Below are positions 7,801 through 13,800 of a stretch of DNA of 17,031 bases, one piece after another. Source of the DNA: Echinostoma caproni (taxonomy: Eukaryota > Platyhelminthes > Trematoda > Plagiorchiida > Echinostomatidae); NCBI GenBank assembly GCA_900618425.1, contig UZAN01049999.1:1-17031 (forward strand), read 5' to 3'. The notes beneath the pieces were generated by a model, which ran no database searches, was not told the origin of the DNA, and saw only the letters and a program-made list of their open reading frames with translations. Within the stretch, counting starts at the first letter, position 1. The number at the start of each line of letters is the position of its first letter. Made by a program: the position numbers and the translations under genes.

Positions 7801-10800
7801 TCGCGGCCGCATAGTGAGGCAAGTTCAATTCCGTTCGCGCAACCAATATTCATGCACCTTATTGCGCCGGTTTTGTTTGTTATCTTTTGGTTGTCCATTT
7901 CAACGAAACAGTAAGAGAAAGACAGAGGAGTTGAAAGTAGAGTCGAAGAGAAAGTGGAGGATTTCAGTGGAATAAGTTTGCAATGAAAGTGAGAAAATGC
8001 ACGAACGCCATTGTTTACGACACTCAGGCGTATCATTCAGTGTCTCTAACCCCCGGTATGAAACCCTCGGACCAAACGACAATCTGTTTCTCTTGCAGCC
8101 GATTATCCCACCAGGGGACCTGTGCAGTTCACTGGCAAATTTTAGTCTATAATCTTTAAATACATATGTCGGAACCCGGCGCTTTGTGACGTCCAAGGGC
8201 TTGGATCTCTAGTGGGATTTCCATCTCTGAAAGTGTCTGTTGGAATAGCTTAGACTGGTGGCCAACTAAACTGCGCTTCAAAGTGCAGCACCCAGAGTGC
8301 AAGAAGTCATCTTTGATTTTAAATAGGTGAGTAGCCAAGAGAAACAACTTGCAGCAATTGCCGACAGCGACTACGTTCCATCTGTGAGGCAAGCTGGGTC
8401 CGCTTGATTTCCCGCTCAGTGACCGTTTACGTTCAGTTCACGTCTCGTTACGAGTTATGTTTCGTTATGCTCGATGTCGGTCGGGCTTGGCCGGTTTGTG
8501 TTCAGAAGGAACAGAAACTCCGCGGATGTACAAGGTATCTCGGGCGTGTCAAATCACAACTAACTAGGACATCAGAATGCAGGGCACTTATGATGAGCGA
8601 ATAGTGACGAGTGATGCTATCACGAGCCAACAGTGAAACAAGCTTAAGGGTTGTTTTAAACGGAAAGGATGTCAGAATAGGCCTCACAACAGGTAACTGA
8701 TGTAACCCACCGATTCGGATGATGACGCCTAAGTTCCACTACAAGGAACAGTTCGAAATCTTATCGCTCGGATAATATCATTATCATTATTATTATTGTA
8801 CACCGAAATTTTTATCAAGCCGGCTTGACTGATTATGACAAGCTTACAATATATAAAACGCAAGTGAAAATAGGTAAGGTGGACACAGATTAGACCGATT
8901 TCGAGGAAGGAGGAAACAAAGCCAATTGTTATAATCGACACCCAGAGCACAATTTAACGGTGCAGACACCTTTTCAACCATTTCGACTTGAGAAGAAAGA
9001 ACAAAAACGCCACTTCAGTCAGTTAGTTCATTGACAAGTCCAGAAGCGTCGTCACCAAAGAAGCTACGGAATCTTTCGGACCTCATCTGGGCCAAGTAGC
9101 AACTTCCAAGCGTTGAAAAACTAAGCTAGGAGGGAAACAACTCGGTTGTACAGAACACTATAAACAATGTGAGATATAGGTAAACATTTGATGCAATATC
9201 CTGCAGACAACTGTTGGTTGATCCTGGTGCAACTATCAACCAATGTGTAGTTGTCTGGTAGTTAGTTGAGCTAGGATGTTGCCCATTCTCGTGATGCAAA
9301 TGTCTACGATAATGCTGCTGCTGCTGCTGCTGCAGATGATGATGATGATGCTGTGATTGATCATGATCACGTTCATAATGATGACAACGACAATAATGAT
9401 TTAAAAACATCCGTCCCTTGGGCACTGCAAAAAACACATTTTTAGATGAATACAGCACAAACCTCAACTGATAAACCAGTCAGGTTTGTTTATAAAGTCT
9501 CTCTCACTAATCGGATAGTCCGATTGTCATGATCTATAGGCGACAACGATGGTAAGAACAATGGTGTTAATGGCGACTTTTCCAAAAACAACAACAACAA
9601 AAATTATTTGCGAATCAAGAATTACCGTTGTCTGGCTTCTCTGGCCAACTTTTGAGTTCGAGCCTGCGCTTCCTGGGCTACTTGCTGAATTCGTTCTCGT
9701 TCCGCGGCGACGCGTTTGTCTCGCTTCTTCACAAAAGCAACCAATTGGCGAACCTCTTCGTTCCGTTTACGGCGAGCGGCGTTCCGGAGGCGCTTATTTT
9801 CTTGTTCCATTGCTCGGCGTTCCTTGATGGGGGTGGAAATGAAAATTAGGTTTGGATGCAATTTATTAGTATTAAAAGAAACTTTCTCGTGTTTTGTTCC
9901 TTTACTACGTGTCGCCCAGTATCCCATCCTCTCAAAACAACGTTCTTGGTGTATCGTAGCCTAGAATCCATCGTCATTCTGAGAATTGTGAACTTACAAC
10001 ACCGACTTCACAAAATACTAGCTTGATTCAAAAACAGAATGTCTGCCGACCACTTAAGATCCTATACCAATGTTACGCATGACACACATATAAAAGAGGC
10101 GATTTTATGCCGAACACTTCATTCTCTCACACATTAACACACGCAATTCAATCTTCACATGAAGTTACGTAACTAAAAGTCTCGCGATGCATTTAAAATC
10201 AACAGGAAAATGAGGTACGGTGATATGGGAGCGTAAAAAAGATGCATGCGTTAAAATGAGAAGTGGGTTGCATAGCACAACGGAATTTCAGTGCAAACAA
10301 ACTCAAATGATGCAATGGAAATGTTTTTTATAACTGACAAAGAGCACTAGGCAGCTGCTTCGTCCTGTTTGGGACTCGTCAGTAGTGGGTATTTTTTGTG
10401 TCTCCGTTAGGACTCGAACCGCGGACTTTCGAGCTGGGACATCAAACCCTTACCTCTGAGCTACACGGTCGACGGTCATCACTTTGTGCGAATGGCTGCT
10501 CTAAAATTGATTGAGCCTTTTGCACAAGGTGATGACCGTCAACCGTGTAGCTCAGGAGTAAGGGTTTGAAGTCCCAACCAGAAAGTTCGCGGGACAAAAA
10601 GTACGCACTGCTGACGAGTCCCAAACAGGACGAAACAGCTGTCCAGTGCTCTTTGTCAGTTATCACAAATATTTCCATCGCATGTAAATGCACGAAATTG
10701 TGGGGAAGTAACGATTTCTCAAGGAGTGAAACCTACACCAAAGATCATCAAGAGTGCCTTAATAATCGAATGGGCTAATCCAAGCCTGCTACTCTAAAAC

Positions 10801-13800
10801 CTCCAATGATGCTTAGCAATTGTCCACTTTTTGTCAGTTATCTCTGGCTATAAGACCATAGTTTAACCTAGATTTCAGGTTGACGTGTATGAATCGGTAA
10901 TCGCTCATTAGAATTCACAGAATCTAATGATTTGCACAGGAGTAAACACTGTGGTCAATACCCTGATCGTTCCAGGGGCTACCTACTACCTTTTGTCTGG
11001 CAATCCCGGCTAACAGCAACTGATATTCACGAAAAAACTCATTTGGTCTCTCTCGACATTTCAAACAACTCCGAAGGCAAAAAGGTTTGCTGTCCAATTT
11101 ACTTGCGTTTGGATTACACTCTCACATTGTGGCTGCTGCCTGGACTACTCTTCGCAGATTTGTCCTCGCGAATCGGTGTCAACCTACATAGCGAAATGAC
11201 CGCTGACAGTTTGTGCTACGGGAATCAGACTCATACCCGTGCCATTGGAACGAAAATTACGACAATCCTTTTGTAAGATGGGTCTAATAATTGATTCTCC
11301 TCAAATACGAGATACTATTTTTCTCTCAGTAGATCTATGAAAGCAATGTCAAGTTCTCACATGAGAATTTCCCCACCATCTTTCAAAGGGACTCGCGGAG
11401 AAGTGTTTGATCCCGACTCTTTATGGTGGCTAACGGTTAGAAGCTGTTTACAAAACCACTTCTGTGGGTAGTTCCACAGACAGTGACTGTGGCAAACTTT
11501 TAGAACTGCTTGGGTAGCCAGTGCGGGAGGCTGGTTGCACTGCAATGTAAAGTACTCTGCCCAGTGTCCCACGCGTCGATGAAGGCTGTATTTTGGCGTG
11601 TCGTTTATCTCGTAAACTGTTTCATTAATACAGTATTTATAAACCATTAGCTTAGATGAATTGGAACAGCTGCCGGGTGGTTCTACAGCTAGCTGCTGGT
11701 TCTCTCAACTTTGAGCATAGAGTCCATTACGCTTCTCGGTCAACTCGTGTCTTCTTTGTGAGTTGGCGCTTCTAAAAGAGCCACTGTTCATCATAGCCAC
11801 TCCACTAGGTTTATTCAGCGCGCGTTAAGTTTGACAGAGACAGGGGCGGATTACGCCACAATTGTTTTTAACCGGGTTTTGGATGGGTGCTCAGCGTTCT
11901 TCTGTGCTATTTGGTGGGGTCACTGTTAGCTTTGTGGCCAACTCATTGTGACAGTTGACTAGTACGGTCAGAAAGCTTGACAATGTTAGGCTATCTGTAG
12001 CTCCTTTCTTGTAGTAACCAAATCACATGGATAACTTAACCGATGCGTGGTCAGAGTTCAGGCAGATGGACTAGCACGAACGACAATATTTAACACATCC
12101 TTCACATAGCTACGATTAGTCCAGGTCCACGTCAAAGAGATGATACACCAAATGGCCAAGATGCTTTCAGTGTCAGAAGTTCGTGCTAAGGGGGAATGGA
12201 CTGTATTCCGAGAACAAGCTAAAAATCCCATACCCACTACCTGAATGACAGTTAACAGGGTCGTGATGGCCACCAAGATGAGCTTCATCGGACGAAAGAC
12301 GGACAATGGGAGCTTGTAAGTGTTCGGTCATAATCACAATATTTGTCTTCGTGAAGCTCATGTAGATGATGACAGAAGCTACCTTTGATTACAACCGGGT
12401 TACAGACCGTTGGAGCGAATGCAAAAACCAAGAATAAGCACCATTCATTTAATTTTTGCTTGTTGACTTTATGTGAACCCCGTAGTCTCACTGCGTATAG
12501 CCAGCCATCTATCAGGATTTAGTCCAATAGAGAAGCCTCTGTCATAGTGATAAAGGTGATAGCAACGCCTGCTGGCCCGGACGCACCAGGGTTCCCGGGG
12601 AAAGATGCAAATGAAACGCTTCTCTTGGGCTGGAGGCAAACGTTCATGGGATTGTTTAGTTTGGATCCTGAGTACGTGTATCCGAGAGGCGGTTCTTGCC
12701 GCCCACTAATGCTAAACAGAAACTTGACATTGCGGACTGAAGTAGCGAACTACACGCGGCACAAATAGGAAAGAATATGGCCAGTACTTACCATTCATCA
12801 CAGGATTAAGAAGAAAAGTTGGTGCTTGATCAGAAAATAATAGTAGGACAGCGTCGAAGTCTGTGAAAACGGTTGTATAAACAGCCGCACTGTTTAACCA
12901 ATAAAGGCTATTTTTACTGATATCATTAGTTATCGCTTTACCTTTACACTTTGGTCCCTTGGACGTTATTATTGGTCGAATAAAACTTGTATAACCTCGA
13001 TTACTTGTTAACTGGTGGTTGAAGAGATCCGTGCTCATGACACAGTGCGCTGATTTTAATGGTTTCCTTTTTTCCCTCACTACAAATTCGTTAACCACAT
13101 CGTGAGATTGGCAGAGATCAATGGAATTCTCTTCACTGTACTTCTTTGTACAACGATAAGAAAAACATCTCGCCTTGCTTTATAGCATACCTTCGATTAA
13201 AAGGAACACATGAACTTACCGCACGTGAATCAGCGCATCGGATATCGTATTTCTCTACCCAAGTGTAGTTCTTATGTGTACGAAAAGCCTCCCAGAACTG
13301 ATAAAATGAGGCAACTACGTCAGTGTAGAGACTGTCCGATTGACCAAATGAGGGATATTCACGAGAAGAACGCCCGTTTTGGTTGGATTTCTCATTATCT
13401 TCATCCGTAGAGGTGGACGAGCAGGCGTCAAATTCACGGGCACGTAGTTCTTCCTCTGCAATGTCACTGAACACCTTCCGATAGACTGTGTAAAACCCCT
13501 GAAATTGAAAAGAGCAAAAGTAATCCGTGTCAAATTTTAAAGACAAACTATGGGGAACGTTTTCAGCGTTGATTCCTGATGAAAATGAAATAAATAATAG
13601 CGATACGGAATGAACAACACAATATTAAAATGAGTAAATCCAAACAAGTGTACCAATTTTGAAGTGCGCAAAGACAGACGAAATCACTTATTTCAACAAA
13701 CGCATGCGGATAAAAAGACATGAACTTCTGGACGAAGTGTTTTCCTGGTGACCTTTCACTCAAATGTCTTGGTCACAAACTTTAGTAGGGTGAACCGTAC

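Larger units (their letters stand above)
7801..9625 (-). other. DNAJC21 intron, unrecognised apart from microsatellites
   Basis: I see no gene or named repeat here. Open frames such as 7900-8196 and 8156-8392 on the minus strand have no conserved motifs. A histidine- and glutamine-rich frame at 9126-9467 (minus) is explained by the CTG/ATG microsatellite beneath it. Short A-rich CAA repeats lie near 9585-9600. Confidence 0.45.
10310..10489 (-). mobile_element. tRNA-derived SINE with hammerhead, left copy
   Basis: This element is read on the minus strand. It opens with a tRNA-like head: an A box at 10463-10453 (TAGCTCAGAGG) and, 32 nt on, a B box at 10420-10410 (GGTTCGAGTCC), the two internal Pol III promoter blocks. 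A short A-rich spacer follows, then a hammerhead ribozyme (10387-10345), then a tail CTCTTTGTCAGTTAT leading to ATTTCCATTGCAT. The layout matches the schistosome Sm-alpha elements (recalled), which combine a tRNA-type promoter with a hammerhead. Such elements have no protein and depend on another element's reverse transcriptase. The copy faces a second copy at 10522-10683 across 32 nt. It lies in sense orientation inside a DNAJC21 intron, so it is also part of that pre-mRNA. Confidence 0.85.
10310..10683. repeat. Long inverted repeat made by two facing SINE copies
   Basis: The left arm is 10310-10489, the right arm 10522-10683, and the spacer 10490-10521. The arms match over their whole length except for scattered substitutions and a deletion of roughly 18 nt in the right arm. 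Any transcript through it, in particular the DNAJC21 pre-mRNA, could fold into a hairpin stem of about 160 bp. Confidence 0.9.

Noticed and set aside
10088..10095. TATAAAAG string considered as a Pol II promoter
   Set aside because: Isolated in an intron with no initiator, downstream frame or transcript evidence.
10396..10470. tRNA gene on the minus strand
   Set aside because: A and B boxes are good, but the acceptor and T stems do not pair properly and the sequence continues into the hammerhead, so it is a SINE head and not a tRNA gene.
10932..11276. 114-codon plus-strand frame with a hydrophobic segment
   Set aside because: No domain, splice signal or family resemblance; chance openness in intron DNA is enough.
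11660..11700. Possible further hammerhead around AACAGCTGCCGGGTGG
   Set aside because: No CUGANGA box and no stem II or stem I pairing.
12058..12306. Minus-strand frame with one membrane-like helix, briefly considered as a tetraspanin piece
   Set aside because: Only one hydrophobic stretch, no CCG motif and no neighbouring exons that fit.
12547..12768. Plus-strand frame beginning with a Gly/Pro-rich stretch (PAGPDAPGFPGKD) that looks collagen-like
   Set aside because: No repeated Gly-X-Y pattern beyond a few units and no splice context.
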